This document shows positions 24,532 through 33,690 of a DNA stretch of 64,000 nucleotides, piece after piece; the stretch's first letter is position 1, and every line of letters starts with the position of its first letter. The position numbers and the translations under genes are program-made. The notes beneath the pieces were generated by a model. That model saw only the letters and a program-made list of their open reading frames with translations, made no database searches and was not told the origin of the DNA. This DNA comes from JAHWKV01 sp040905365 (lineage in GTDB: Bacteria > Actinomycetota > CADDZG01 > JAHWKV01), in the NCBI GenBank assembly GCA_040905365.1, contig JBBDRQ010000034.1, forward strand, positions 1 to 64,000, given 5' to 3'.

Positions 24532-27228
24532 TTTGGCGTCCGACCAGTTCGGACCCGATCCCAAGTCCACGGTTAGAGGAACACTCAGCTCGTACGCATT
24601 CTGCATTGTGCGGCGAATAGTTTCCGACAGCTTTAGGACATCGGACTGCGGGGCCTCCAACACCAACTCGTCGTGAACGGTCAAAACCATGCGGGCGGAG
24701 GTGCCGTCCAGGGCTTCGTCGACACCGACCATGGCCAGCTTCATGATGTCGGCAGCCGATCCCTGTACCGGCGCGTTCAAAGCCTGCCGCTCCCCCAGCG
24801 CCCGCACCCTCGGGTTGCGGCTCTTGAGCTCAGGAAGATAGCGGCGCCGGCCGAGCAGCGTGGTTGTAAAACCCTCCTCGGTCGCCTGCGCAACGACCGA
24901 GTCCAGATAGGTGCGGACCCTGGGGTAGGAGGTGAAGAAGCCCTCTATGTAGGTGCGGGCCTGGTCGACGGGGATCCTCAGCCTCTGCGAGAGGCCGAAC
25001 GGGCCCATTCCGTAGCTGACGCCGTAGGAGACCATCTTCCCGATGGTGCGCTGGGCATCGGTTACCTGGTCGTAGTCGATACCCAGGGCCTTACTGATCG
25101 AAAGACGGTGGATGTCGTCGCCCCGGGCAAACGCAGCCATCAGCTCGGGATCCTGTGAAAGGTGCGCCAGGAGGCGCAGCTCGATCTGGGAGTAGTCGGC
25201 CACTATCAAAAGGTCGCCGTCGTCGGCCACGAAGGCCCGGCGGATCTTCTTGCCCTCCTCGGTGCGAATCGGAATGTTCTGCAGATTCGGCTGCTCCGAG
25301 CTGAGCCTGCCCGTGGTGGTAACGGTCTGGTTGAACCTAGTGTGAACCCGCCCGGTGGCCGGGTTCACCAGCCTGGGCAGAGCGTCGATGTAGGTGGACT
25401 TGAGCTTGGAAATCTCCCGGTGGCGCAGTATGAGATCCACTATCGGGTGCTCCTCACGCAGCGTCTCCAGCACCTTGGCGTCGGTGGAGTAGCCGGTCTT
25501 GGTTTTTCGGCTGGGCCTCAGCCCCAGGCGCTCGTAGAGGACCTGGCGCAACTGAGGCGGAGAGTTGATGTTGAAGGGTCCGTCGGCGTGGCCGTGGATC
25601 GCGGCTTCCGTGGCGTCGAGCTCCTTGGAAAGCTCGATCGACATGTCCTGCAGATAGTCGCCGTCCAAGCGGATCCCGATCGCCTCGATCTTGGCCAGCA
25701 CCCGGGCCAAAGGAATCTCCAGTCTCGAGAACAGCTCCCACGCTCCCCGCCGGCGCAGCTGCTCGTCCAGGACTCCTGCGAGCTGCGCTATCGCTACCGC
25801 CTCCAGGCCCGTCCGGGTCACCGCGTCCTCGTCGCCCTCCAAGTCCAGCGTGGCCTGCGCCTGGGGCTCGGCGGGTTCGTCCAGCTTCAGCTCCCGGTCC
25901 AGCCAGTGCCTCGCCAGCTCGTCGAGCTTGTACGTACCGCGTGCCGGATCTATAAGGTAAGCGGCTATCTCGGTGTCCATGAGAATGGTTTCGGGGATGA
26001 CATCTACGGCAAGCAGCCTCTGCAGTAGTTGCTTGGAGCCGTGGGTAACCAGCGGCTTTTGCGACAGCAAGGGTTTCAGAGCGGCAACCACCCGGTCCCC
26101 AGGCAACCCACTGCCGGACCGCACGACCAACGCCTCACCGTCCAGCGCGAAAGAGAACGCCTGGGGTGCAGACTGCGGGTTGAGCTCGCCGGTTACGTGC
26201 ACCACCAGCCGGTCTTGCGCCGCAAGCCGGTCCACCAGGGCGTCGAGTTCCTCCGGGGAGCCCACCTCACCCACCGCGGCCTCAAAACCGGTGGCGGCTT
26301 TCACTCCTTCGGGGCTATCGGAGGCGAGTCGATCGTACAAAACTCGAAACTCCAGCGAGTCGAACAGCTGGCGAATCCTATTGAAGTCCCACTCCCCGAC
26401 GCGTACGTCCTCCAGCCTGATCTGCAGCGCCTGCTCCTCGACTCCCTGCGCCTTGAGCTCCGCAAGCGAGCGCAAACGAAAGAACTCCTTGTTGATGAGC
26501 AGCCGGTCTGCAGCTTCGGCGAGGTTTGCGCGAAGCTTCGGCGTCAGCTCATCCAGGTGCTCCAGCACCTGCTCCAAGCTGCCGTATTTGTTGATCAGCT
26601 TGGCGGCGGTTTTTTCGCCGATCCCAGGTACTCCATCGATGTTGTCCGAAGGGTCGCCGCGCAGCGCGGCATAATCCAGGTAGCTGTCCGGGCCGAAGCC
26701 GTAACGCTCCCGAACCGCTTTCTCGTCGTAGATGATGGTCTCCGACAGGCCCCGCTTATTCATGATCAGCTTGATCCCAGGGCCGACGGTCTGAAAGAAG
26801 TCCCGGTCGGCGGTGAGGATGTTGACCTCCGCGCCCTGCTCGGCAAGGCTGCGGGCCAGGACCGCCAGCACATCGTCCGCCTCCACCCCGGGGAATTCGA
26901 AAACGGGGATCCTGAGTACGTTTAGAACCTCGTGGATCAGCCCGATTTGTTGGGTGAACTCATCCGGAGCGGCGATCCGCTGGGCTTTGTACTCCGGACG
27001 GATCTGCAGCCTCTCCGCAGGCGCCCCCTTGTCAAACGCCGCCGCGACGGTACGGGTGTCGAGGCTCTGCATGGCCTTTATAAGCATGGAGGTGAACCCG
27101 AAGACGGCGTTCGTAGGGGTTCCGCTGGACGTCCTCAGCTCGGCGGGAAGCGCGTAAAATGCTCGGTAAGCTAAGGAATGACCGTCCAGCAGGAGCACTT
27201 TTAGTGGTCGGGACGCGGCGGCTTTCAC
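24526..27228 (-). CDS. polA: DNA polymerase I
   Basis: Replication and repair polymerase, 900 aa from the GTG at 27228. A longer in-frame start at 27336 would run antisense through the divergent regulator gene. The N-terminal 5' nuclease domain has LLLDGHSLAYRAFYAL, VEADDVLA and AALRGDPSDNIDGVPGIGEK. The middle 3'-5' exonuclease-like domain is degenerate: the first DxE motif is lost (VVHVTGE), so proofreading is unlikely. The polymerase domain (about 500-900) has motif A DYSQIELRLLAHLS, motif B with the conserved KxxxYG context (GKMVSYGVSYGMG) and motif C VHDELVLEAP. It shares a 26-bp divergent promoter region with the regulator gene. Confidence 0.97.
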   Translation of the reverse strand: MKAAASRPLKVLLLDGHSLAYRAFYALPAELRTSSGTPTNAVFGFTSMLIKAMQSLDTRTVAAAFDKGAPAERLQIRPEYKAQRIAAPDEFTQQIGLIHEVLNVLRIPVFEFPGVEADDVLAVLARSLAEQGAEVNILTADRDFFQTVGPGIKLIMNKRGLSETIIYDEKAVRERYGFGPDSYLDYAALRGDPSDNIDGVPGIGEKTAAKLINKYGSLEQVLEHLDELTPKLRANLAEAADRLLINKEFFRLRSLAELKAQGVEEQALQIRLEDVRVGEWDFNRIRQLFDSLEFRVLYDRLASDSPEGVKAATGFEAAVGEVGSPEELDALVDRLAAQDRLVVHVTGELNPQSAPQAFSFALDGEALVVRSGSGLPGDRVVAALKPLLSQKPLVTHGSKQLLQRLLAVDVIPETILMDTEIAAYLIDPARGTYKLDELARHWLDRELKLDEPAEPQAQATLDLEGDEDAVTRTGLEAVAIAQLAGVLDEQLRRRGAWELFSRLEIPLARVLAKIEAIGIRLDGDYLQDMSIELSKELDATEAAIHGHADGPFNINSPPQLRQVLYERLGLRPSRKTKTGYSTDAKVLETLREEHPIVDLILRHREISKLKSTYIDALPRLVNPATGRVHTRFNQTVTTTGRLSSEQPNLQNIPIRTEEGKKIRRAFVADDGDLLIVADYSQIELRLLAHLSQDPELMAAFARGDDIHRLSISKALGIDYDQVTDAQRTIGKMVSYGVSYGMGPFGLSQRLRIPVDQARTYIEGFFTSYPRVRTYLDSVVAQATEEGFTTTLLGRRRYLPELKSRNPRVRALGERQALNAPVQGSAADIMKLAMVGVDEALDGTSARMVLTVHDELVLEAPQSDVLKLSETIRRTMQNAYELSVPLTVDLGSGPNWSDAKA

Positions 27229-27237
27229 GATCAAAGG

Positions 27238-27245
27238 ACTATAGT
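27238..27245. promoter_or_regulatory. palindromic bidirectional -10 element between polA and the DtxR-family gene
   Basis: ACTATAGT is its own reverse complement, so TATAGT can be read as a -10 hexamer on both strands. On each strand exactly nine bases separate TATAGT from the start codon (ATG at 27255, GTG at 27228), and neither gene has a Shine-Dalgarno sequence. This predicts two divergent leaderless transcripts from one shared element. No convincing -35 was found. Confidence 0.55.
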
Positions 27246-27254
27246 ACTTAGACC

Positions 27255-27959
27255 ATGTCTGCACAGTCGGCACAGATTCCACAGGGAGCGCAGGAGTATC
27301 TCGAATGCATCTTCGAGATGGAGGAAGAGGGCGCAATCATCCTCCAGGCCCGCTTATCTGAGCGCTTGGGAGTAACCCCGGCCACCGTATCCCAAGCCGT
27401 TCGCAAGCTCCTCAACGAGGGGCTGATCGAAATCGACGGCCGCAAGATCCACCTCACCCAGACCGGGATCGATGTGGCTACCCCGCTGGTGCGCCGCCAC
27501 CGTCTGGCCGAGCGGCTGCTCACGGACATCCTCGGCGTCCCGTGGTACCGGGCCCACGAGGAGGCCCATGATTGGGAGCACGTCATCTCTACCGAGGTGG
27601 AACAAAAAATCCTGGAAAAGACCGGCGCCACGACGTGCCCGCACGGCAACCCGATCCCCGGCACGACACCTCCCTACGAGCGCTCCAAGCTGATCCCTTT
27701 GACCGAGATGCGCCCCGAAGACGAAGGGGTGCTCAGCCTCCTCAACGAGGACGTGGAGCTGGTAACCGACATCCTGAAGTACTTCCAGGACCAGGGGCTG
27801 ATGCCGGGAGCAACCGTCAAGGTTTCCTCGGTCGGGCCCGACGGCACCATGACGCTGTCGGTTAACGGCAAGTCGGCGTCGCTGGGGCCCAGCCTGGCGG
27901 ACAATCTGTGGATGCTTCCGGTCACCTCTGCCGGCTCCGGGGAAGAAAGGGCCTCGTAG
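27255..27959 (+). CDS. DtxR/MntR-family metal-dependent transcriptional regulator
   Basis: A 234-aa repressor. The N-terminal winged helix-turn-helix (about 8-65) reads ARLSERLGVTPATVSQAVRK, the standard DtxR DNA-reading segment. A dimerisation and metal-binding domain follows with RRHRLAERLLTDILGV, EEAHDWEHVIS and CPHGNPIPG; His, Glu and Cys positions match the metal ligands of the family. A C-terminal SH3/FeoA-like domain occupies about 150-225. It should sense Fe(II) or Mn(II). A ferric-type ABC importer is encoded 2 kb downstream and could be a target. Promoter shared with polA. Confidence 0.93.
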   Translation: MSAQSAQIPQGAQEYLECIFEMEEEGAIILQARLSERLGVTPATVSQAVRKLLNEGLIEIDGRKIHLTQTGIDVATPLVRRHRLAERLLTDILGVPWYRAHEEAHDWEHVISTEVEQKILEKTGATTCPHGNPIPGTTPPYERSKLIPLTEMRPEDEGVLSLLNEDVELVTDILKYFQDQGLMPGATVKVSSVGPDGTMTLSVNGKSASLGPSLADNLWMLPVTSAGSGEERAS

Positions 27960-27975
27960 CCCACCCCTACTTGCG

Positions 27976-28356
27976 ATGGACCGTGTCTACCAGGGCGTGA
28001 GGGACCGCCGCGGAATCCCCGAAATCTACGTGCTGGAAAGCACTCGCCGCCTGACCCTGCACGAGCAACTCGTGCTCACGCGCCCGATCGAGTTCGACTG
28101 GGGCTATTGCGGAAAGGAACCCAGGAATTTGGCCCTGTCCCTGCTGGCCGATGCCCTGGAGGGCGGCGACCACCCGCTGGTAGACGAGCTTTACGAGCGA
28201 CTCCACGACGAGTTGGTCGGCGAGCTGCCCGCCGAGGGGTGGCAGATACGCCAGGTCAGAATCCTGGATTGGGCCTTCGGCAAGATCCCTCGGATACCGG
28301 TTGAGCCCCTCCCGCTGGAGCTGTTGGGCGGCGGGGTCACGCCGGAGTTGAACTAG
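27976..28356 (+). CDS. DUF6166-like protein of unknown function
   Basis: A 126-aa protein 16 nt after the regulator gene, probably cotranscribed. It opens VYQGVRDRRGIPEIYVLEST and has FDWGYCGKEPRNLALSLLAD followed by an acidic helix, a pattern I associate with the DUF6166 group (YxGxR start, FEWGYxGxGPxxLAxAxLxD). No catalytic motif is evident. The last 20 bases overlap the end of the convergent membrane-protein gene. Confidence 0.65.
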   Translation: MDRVYQGVRDRRGIPEIYVLESTRRLTLHEQLVLTRPIEFDWGYCGKEPRNLALSLLADALEGGDHPLVDELYERLHDELVGELPAEGWQIRQVRILDWAFGKIPRIPVEPLPLELLGGGVTPELN

Positions 28357-29755
28357 TACCCAGAGTTCTAGCCGCAGGGTGGCGGGCCCGACGGACGGCC
28401 AGCGCTCCTACGATCAGGGCGGCAGCTGCCCACGCGCCGTGCAGGATCCACGTACGCGGGGAGTCGACCATGTAATGGGGCAATATCGTGGACAGGCCCC
28501 GGTAAACCGGGCTGGAGGTGTCCTGGAAGTGCACCGCCAGAGTCATGCCGGCAGTGTGGCCTTCCCAAAACAGCCAACCCAGATTCAACACTCCCGCCGC
28601 GCCGAGGCCGATCAACGCCGCCAGCGACTTCCGGGAGCGACCCACCCACCAGGCGATCGCGAGCACCGCCAGCGGCAGCACCACCACGACCTGGCGCCCC
28701 GGTGACCAGAATCCATGCATCGTCAGCGCCGGAAAGGTTGCCATCAGCCACCCCGTAAGCATCGGAGCAAACAGCACGGTCCAGTTGCGCGGGCGTACGG
28801 TCGCCAAAGCCGCGATGGCCGGTACCGTTAGGAGCCAGGCCGGCTGCCAGGCCGCCAAACCGAAGCGGCCATCCACCAGCAAACCGATCAGCCGGCTTGC
28901 CCGGCTCAGGTAATCGGGCGAGACCCCAACCACGGAGAACTGGCCGGTTTGCGAAAAATGCTGACCGGTGGCGTAGACGGTCAGGGCCCCGTACCAAAGC
29001 AGGTGGCCGGCGAAATAGAGCACCGCGCAGACCGAGAATCCAGCCGTCACCAGAGCAAGCTCCCGCCGTCGCCCCCCCTTCCACAACCGGATAAGTGCAA
29101 TGGCTGCCGCCACGGCAGCCACCGGTATGTACTTGGTACCCAGCCAGCTAAGGGCCACAACTCCCGCAACCACCGCACCCAAGCCGCGGGCCCTCAAAGG
29201 CCCGCTTAGACCTCCCACGGTCACCGCGAGCGCCAGTGCTGCGGCCATCTCCGGGTAGACCTGGCTGCCGTAGATAGCCACCGGTGCCGAGGTCCCGAAG
29301 ATCCCCACCGTCAAAGCGGCAGGCAACACACCAACTTCAAAGCGCCGGACCGCGAGCCACACGAGCAGTCCGGCGAGCACCCCGGCCATGAGGCTGATGG
29401 TCAGTTTGGCGAAAAGGTACCCGCCCATCGCCATGGGCAAAGCCAGAACCAGCGGCAGGAGCGGGTCATGAGGGCTGACCATACGCCCATCCTCCAGCAC
29501 CCTCGCCTGTGGGCTCAGGTCGACCTCATGAAACTCCCGGTACCGCTGCTGCTCGATCTGGTTGGAGATGTCGAGGGATCGATCCTCGGCGAGGCTCAGT
29601 GCCGTCAACAGGTACTCGGGCTCATCACCGGTCACCTGGGCCAGAATCGAGCTGCGAACGGGGGCCCCTGCGGCCGCCGCCGTCGTTGCAACCAGCCCAA
29701 CCAGCGTGACCGCGGACCAGATTTTCACGCTTTGTGTCCGATTCACGGTTCCCAA
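28337..29755 (-). CDS. multi-pass membrane protein, GT-C glycosyltransferase-like
   Basis: A 472-aa integral membrane protein with about 10-12 hydrophobic helices. The first extracytoplasmic loop carries an acidic GDEPEYLLTALSLAED segment (about 43-58), the position where GT-C enzymes place their catalytic Asp/Glu pair. PHDPLLPLVLALPMAMGGYL follows. It may transfer sugar from a polyprenyl carrier at the outer face of the membrane. The specific family is not recognised. TTG at 29755 is the longest start, with GTG at 29746 an alternative; neither has a strong ribosome site. Divergent from the iron-type transporter operon. Confidence 0.65.
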   Translation of the reverse strand: MGTVNRTQSVKIWSAVTLVGLVATTAAAAGAPVRSSILAQVTGDEPEYLLTALSLAEDRSLDISNQIEQQRYREFHEVDLSPQARVLEDGRMVSPHDPLLPLVLALPMAMGGYLFAKLTISLMAGVLAGLLVWLAVRRFEVGVLPAALTVGIFGTSAPVAIYGSQVYPEMAAALALAVTVGGLSGPLRARGLGAVVAGVVALSWLGTKYIPVAAVAAAIALIRLWKGGRRRELALVTAGFSVCAVLYFAGHLLWYGALTVYATGQHFSQTGQFSVVGVSPDYLSRASRLIGLLVDGRFGLAAWQPAWLLTVPAIAALATVRPRNWTVLFAPMLTGWLMATFPALTMHGFWSPGRQVVVVLPLAVLAIAWWVGRSRKSLAALIGLGAAGVLNLGWLFWEGHTAGMTLAVHFQDTSSPVYRGLSTILPHYMVDSPRTWILHGAWAAAALIVGALAVRRARHPAARTLGTSSTPA

Positions 29756-29773
29756 CCAAAGGTCATAAAGTTA

Positions 29774-29794
29774 TCCTAAGCGGCTACGATAGGA
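29774..29794. promoter_or_regulatory. inverted repeat between the GT-C-like gene and the iron-type transporter
   Basis: TCCTA at 29774-29778 and TAGGA at 29790-29794 form an imperfect 21-bp dyad in the divergent intergenic region. A TAATAT (29800-29805) just downstream may be the -10 of the transporter operon. The dyad does not match the DtxR consensus well. Confidence 0.25.
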
Positions 29795-29844
29795 GCGCCT
29801 AATATCGTTACCACCCGCCCTGAGGCATGGGAGAGGAATGCACT

Positions 29845-30858
29845 TTGACCAGCAAACTACGTAAGCCCGCCCTGCTGCTTGTACTCATCCTGGCCGCGAG
29901 CGCCTGCAGCCTCGGCTCCAGCGACGGCGACACCGTGCGCGTCTACTCGGGACGTCACTACGGTGAAGAAGCCGCCTTCGAGCGCTTCGCGGAAGAGACC
30001 GGTATCAGCGTCGAGTTCCTTTTCGGCAGCGACGCCGAATTGCGGGAGCGCATACTGGCCGAAGGCGAGAACACCCAAGCGGATGTCTACATGACCGTCG
30101 ATGCCGGCAACCTGTATCTGGCTGCCGACCAGGACGTCTTCCGGCCCGTCGACTCCGACCTGCTGGCCGATGCGGTCCCCTTCAGCCTCAGGGATCCGGA
30201 CAGCCTTTGGTTCGGCCTCGGCAAGCGGATTCGAACCCTCGTCTACCACCCCGACCAGGTCGACCCCGACGAACTCACGACCTACGAAGACCTAACCGAC
30301 GAGCGCTGGGAGGGCCGACTGTGCATGCGCGACTCGTCCAACGTGTACACGCAGTCTCTGGTTGCCAGCCTGATAGCCCATCACGGCTACGCCGGCGCGG
30401 TCGACATCCTGCGGGGTTGGGTTGACAACAACGTCGAGATTCTCGGCAGCGACATCCTGGTGCTCCAAACCATCGCCGAAGGCGGCTGTGATGTCGGTAT
30501 CACCAACCACTACTACCTGGCCCGCTTGTTGGAGGAAGACCCCGACTTCCCGGTACAGCTCAAGTTCGCCGCCCAGGATTCTCGCGGGGTCCACGTCAAC
30601 GTCTCCGGCGCCGGCGTCACGCGCCACGCGGACCACCCTGAGCTCGGACGCCGGTTGCTGGAGTGGCTGGCCACCGAGGGCCAGAACGACTTCGTCGACG
30701 CCAACCACGAGTACCCGGCCAACCCGGACGTACCTCCCGAGCCGCTTATAGCCGAGCAGTTCGGCACCGAGTTCAAGCAGGACGAACTGGGTGCAGCCGA
30801 GTACGGATCGCTTAACTCCGATGCAATACGAGCCATGGATGAGGCCGGCTACGAATAA
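29845..30858 (+). CDS. ferric-iron-type ABC transporter substrate-binding lipoprotein
   Basis: A 337-aa lipoprotein from the TTG at 29845, which is well spaced behind GGGAGAGG; the ATG at 29827 sits on that ribosome site and is less likely. The lipobox Cys is residue 21 (ASAC). The mature part is a FutA/FbpA-like family 1 binding protein: VRVYSGRHYGEEAAFERFAE opens the fold, and the GITNHYYLARLL segment carries the paired tyrosines that coordinate Fe(III) in this family. Permease and ATPase genes follow with overlaps. Ferric iron is likely, but other metals or phosphonates are not excluded. Confidence 0.88.
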   Translation: MTSKLRKPALLLVLILAASACSLGSSDGDTVRVYSGRHYGEEAAFERFAEETGISVEFLFGSDAELRERILAEGENTQADVYMTVDAGNLYLAADQDVFRPVDSDLLADAVPFSLRDPDSLWFGLGKRIRTLVYHPDQVDPDELTTYEDLTDERWEGRLCMRDSSNVYTQSLVASLIAHHGYAGAVDILRGWVDNNVEILGSDILVLQTIAEGGCDVGITNHYYLARLLEEDPDFPVQLKFAAQDSRGVHVNVSGAGVTRHADHPELGRRLLEWLATEGQNDFVDANHEYPANPDVPPEPLIAEQFGTEFKQDELGAAEYGSLNSDAIRAMDEAGYE

Positions 30859-32536
30859 CCTCGGGCGGGTGCTTGGGCTAGGCCGCCGAACCGAGCGGAC
30901 CTGGACCGCTCTGGTCGCGGTCATCGCTCTGATCTGCCTGGCTCCCGCCGTGGTCATCGGCTGGAGCCTGGTCAACCCCACGGCCGAGGTCTGGAGCCAC
31001 CTATGGTCGACGGTGCTCCCCGGCATGCTGTGGTCGACGGCGGCGCTGCTGGTGCTGGTGTTCGTCGGGTCCGCGGTACTGGGCGGCGGCTTGGCCTGGC
31101 TGGTCTCCGGCTACGACTTCCCCGGCCGTAAGACCTTTAGCTGGATGCTGGTTTTACCCCTGGCCATACCCGCCTACATCCTGGGTTTCGTATTCATGTC
31201 GGTGTTCGGCTTCACCGGACCGATCCAGGGAACCCTGCGCGACCTCTTCGGGGCGGACGTGCCGGTGCCCGAGATACGCTCCATCTGGGGGGCCGCCCTG
31301 GTGCTGTCGCTGTCGCTGTTCCCTTACGTATACCTCCTGGGACGGGCCGCCATCCGGGAACAAGCCACCGCCGGGTACGAGGTTGCGCGATCGCTCGGCT
31401 ACAGCCACTTCAACGCAGCCCGAAGAGTCGTGCTACCCATGGCCAGGCCGTCGCTCGTAGCGGGCCTAACCCTGGTGATGCTCGAGACCCTTACCGACTT
31501 CGCCACTGTCATCTACTTCAACGTCCAAACCGTCTCCGTAGGCGTGTACCGGGTTTGGAAGGGAATGTTCGACCGCCAGGCCGCCAGTGAGCTGGCTTCG
31601 CTGGTCCTCCTGTTTGCCCTGGTGGTGCTGGCGCTGGAGCGCGCCATGCGAGGCCGGGCGCGCTACGAGCAGCACTCCGGCTCCCGCCGGGCGCTGCCCA
31701 CAAAGACGCTCTACGGCGCCCGGGCCTGGGGGGCCACCGCGGTTTGTACGGGGGTGCTCACGCTGGCCTTCTTCGCTCCGGTGGGGCAGCTTCTGTACTG
31801 GGCGGCCACCCGAGGCGGCTTCGATTCCAGCTACTTCTCCTACCTGTCCAACAGCGTGGTCCTGGCCCTTATGGCCGCCGGCGTGGTGGCGGTGGCTGCA
31901 ACCGGCGTTGCCAACGCCAGGCGTTTCAGTCCGACGCGCCCGGTGCGCGCGATGTCTCAGCTGACGGTGGTCGGATATGCTCTGCCGGGCCCGGTGATAG
32001 CCATCGGAGTCCTGCTGGTTCTAGCCGCTCTCGACCGGCTTTTGGACAGCGTGGGCATCCAGGTTCCGGGACTGCTCATCACCGGATCGATAGCCGGCGT
32101 GGTGTACGCCTACGCGGTGCGATTCATGGCGCTGGGGGTGAACGGTATCGACTCAAGCCTGCAGAAGGTACCGATGGAGTTGACTCTGTCGGCCAGGTCG
32201 CTGGGAGCCAAGCCCCTGCGCGTCATGCGCAGGGTCCACCTGCCAATGACGAGGACGGGCATAGCTGTTGCCCTACTGCTGGTCGGCATCGACGCGCTCA
32301 AGGAGCTGCCGATGGTTCTTTTGCTCAGACCCTTCGGCTTCGACACGCTGCCGGTATGGATCTGGCAACTGGCCTCCCAGTCGCGGTGGGAGGACGCCGC
32401 ACTGGGTTCGGTAACGATTATCGCCGCCTCCTTGGTACCGGTCGCCCTGCTGACCCGCAGTCTGCGCACCACCGAGCCGCCGGATGATTTGCCGGCCTCT
32501 CCCGCCGCGCTGACACTGGAGCACGTGACTATATGA
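30839..32536 (+). CDS. ferric-iron-type ABC transporter permease
   Basis: A 565-aa protein with two fused BPD_transp_1 modules, roughly 12 membrane helices in all, as in FbpB/SfuB. The coupling loops carry EVARSLGYSHFNAARRVVLP (first half) and LTLSARSLGAKPLRVMRRVH (second half), both EAA-type motifs. The ATG at 30839 overlaps the end of the binding-protein gene by 20 nt; an earlier in-frame ATG (30791) would overlap further. Its stop overlaps the ATPase start by 4 nt. Confidence 0.92.
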   Translation: MRPATNNLGRVLGLGRRTERTWTALVAVIALICLAPAVVIGWSLVNPTAEVWSHLWSTVLPGMLWSTAALLVLVFVGSAVLGGGLAWLVSGYDFPGRKTFSWMLVLPLAIPAYILGFVFMSVFGFTGPIQGTLRDLFGADVPVPEIRSIWGAALVLSLSLFPYVYLLGRAAIREQATAGYEVARSLGYSHFNAARRVVLPMARPSLVAGLTLVMLETLTDFATVIYFNVQTVSVGVYRVWKGMFDRQAASELASLVLLFALVVLALERAMRGRARYEQHSGSRRALPTKTLYGARAWGATAVCTGVLTLAFFAPVGQLLYWAATRGGFDSSYFSYLSNSVVLALMAAGVVAVAATGVANARRFSPTRPVRAMSQLTVVGYALPGPVIAIGVLLVLAALDRLLDSVGIQVPGLLITGSIAGVVYAYAVRFMALGVNGIDSSLQKVPMELTLSARSLGAKPLRVMRRVHLPMTRTGIAVALLLVGIDALKELPMVLLLRPFGFDTLPVWIWQLASQSRWEDAALGSVTIIAASLVPVALLTRSLRTTEPPDDLPASPAALTLEHVTI

Positions 32537-33642
32537 GCACCAGCGAGCTAGCGCCGCCCAGAGCGCCCGGACAGCCAGCGCAACCGCCGGCCGTAGAGCT
32601 GAGCGGCATAGTAAAGCGCTTCGGATCTACGACCGCGGTCGATGACGTGTCGTTGAGCATTGCGCCCGGAGAGCTGTTGACCCTCGTCGGACCCAGCGGA
32701 TGCGGCAAATCAACCCTACTCAGAATGGTCGCCGGCCTCATGGAGCCCGACTCCGGGGAGATCCACCTGGCCGGCCGTCCGGTCTTTGCACGCTCCGTCT
32801 CGGTCCCACCCGAAGAGCGCTCGGTAGGCCTCGTATTTCAGGAGAACACCCTATTTCCCCACCTCAACGTCCGCGGCAACATCGCCTTCGGGCTCAAGGG
32901 CCAGCCCAAGGGCCGCGTTGCAACCCGGGTTGCAGAGGTCCTGGATCTGGTGGAGCTGAGCTCTTTTGGGAAGCGATTCCCTCACGAACTCTCGGGGGGC
33001 GAACGCCAGCGAGTGGCTCTGGCCAGGGCTCTCGCTCCGGAGCCTACGGTCCTGCTGCTGGACGAACCCTTTGCCAACCTGGACCCCAACCTACGCTCGC
33101 AAGTGCGCGGACAAACCGTAGAAATATTGCGGCGGGCCGGCGCGTCCGTCCTGTTCGTGACGCACGACCAGTTGGAAGCAATGTCCCTGGGCGACCGGGT
33201 GGCGGTGATGGGATCCGGCCGCGTGAAGCAGGTCGGATCCCCGAAATCGGTTTTTCACTTTCCCACGAGCAGGTTCGTTGCCTCCAGCCTGGGCGAGGCG
33301 TATTTCCTGCCGGTCACATTGTGCGGCAACGGCCGGATCGACTGTGAGGCGGGCCACTGCGCTTACGACTGTCAACCGACTCATGATCGGATGGAGATCA
33401 TGGTTCGTCCCCACGACGTTACCTTCCAGGTTGACCCCGAAGGCAGAGGGAAGGTGGTGGGCGTCGAGTTCCAGGGAGCGCACATTCTTTACAAGGTGCA
33501 GCTGCCGTCGGGGAGACGTCTGCGCTGCCAGCTCCCCCACACTACCGACGTTCCTCTTGGAACCGCGGTGTCTGTCGAGCTCGCCCACGGCCACGACCCC
33601 GTGGTACTGCCGGCGCAGCCCGAACCGGACGAACTCTCTTAG
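32533..33642 (+). CDS. ABC transporter ATP-binding protein (FbpC type)
   Basis: A 369-aa ATPase powering the importer encoded just upstream. Walker A is GPSGCGKST, the Q-loop lies in VFQENTLFPHLNV, the signature is LSGGERQRVALARALA, Walker B is VLLLDEPFANLD and the H-loop is FVTHDQ. The C-terminal region (about 250-369) is a TOBE-like regulatory domain and contains CEAGHCAYDC, a small Cys/His cluster that could sense metal. It starts inside the permease stop (ATGA). Confidence 0.94.
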   Translation: MSTSELAPPRAPGQPAQPPAVELSGIVKRFGSTTAVDDVSLSIAPGELLTLVGPSGCGKSTLLRMVAGLMEPDSGEIHLAGRPVFARSVSVPPEERSVGLVFQENTLFPHLNVRGNIAFGLKGQPKGRVATRVAEVLDLVELSSFGKRFPHELSGGERQRVALARALAPEPTVLLLDEPFANLDPNLRSQVRGQTVEILRRAGASVLFVTHDQLEAMSLGDRVAVMGSGRVKQVGSPKSVFHFPTSRFVASSLGEAYFLPVTLCGNGRIDCEAGHCAYDCQPTHDRMEIMVRPHDVTFQVDPEGRGKVVGVEFQGAHILYKVQLPSGRRLRCQLPHTTDVPLGTAVSVELAHGHDPVVLPAQPEPDELS

Positions 33643-33660
33643 ATAGTCCAACACTAGACA

Positions 33661-33675
33661 TTTAGGCAAGCTAAA
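33661..33675. promoter_or_regulatory. short palindrome upstream of the flippase-glycosyltransferase fusion
   Basis: TTTAG-gcaag-CTAAA lies 16-30 nt before the next ATG. Its core TTAGGC...CTAA recalls sites of DtxR-type regulators, but it is short and may be coincidental. Confidence 0.2.
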
Positions 33676-33690
33676 GATAGTTTCCCGGCA

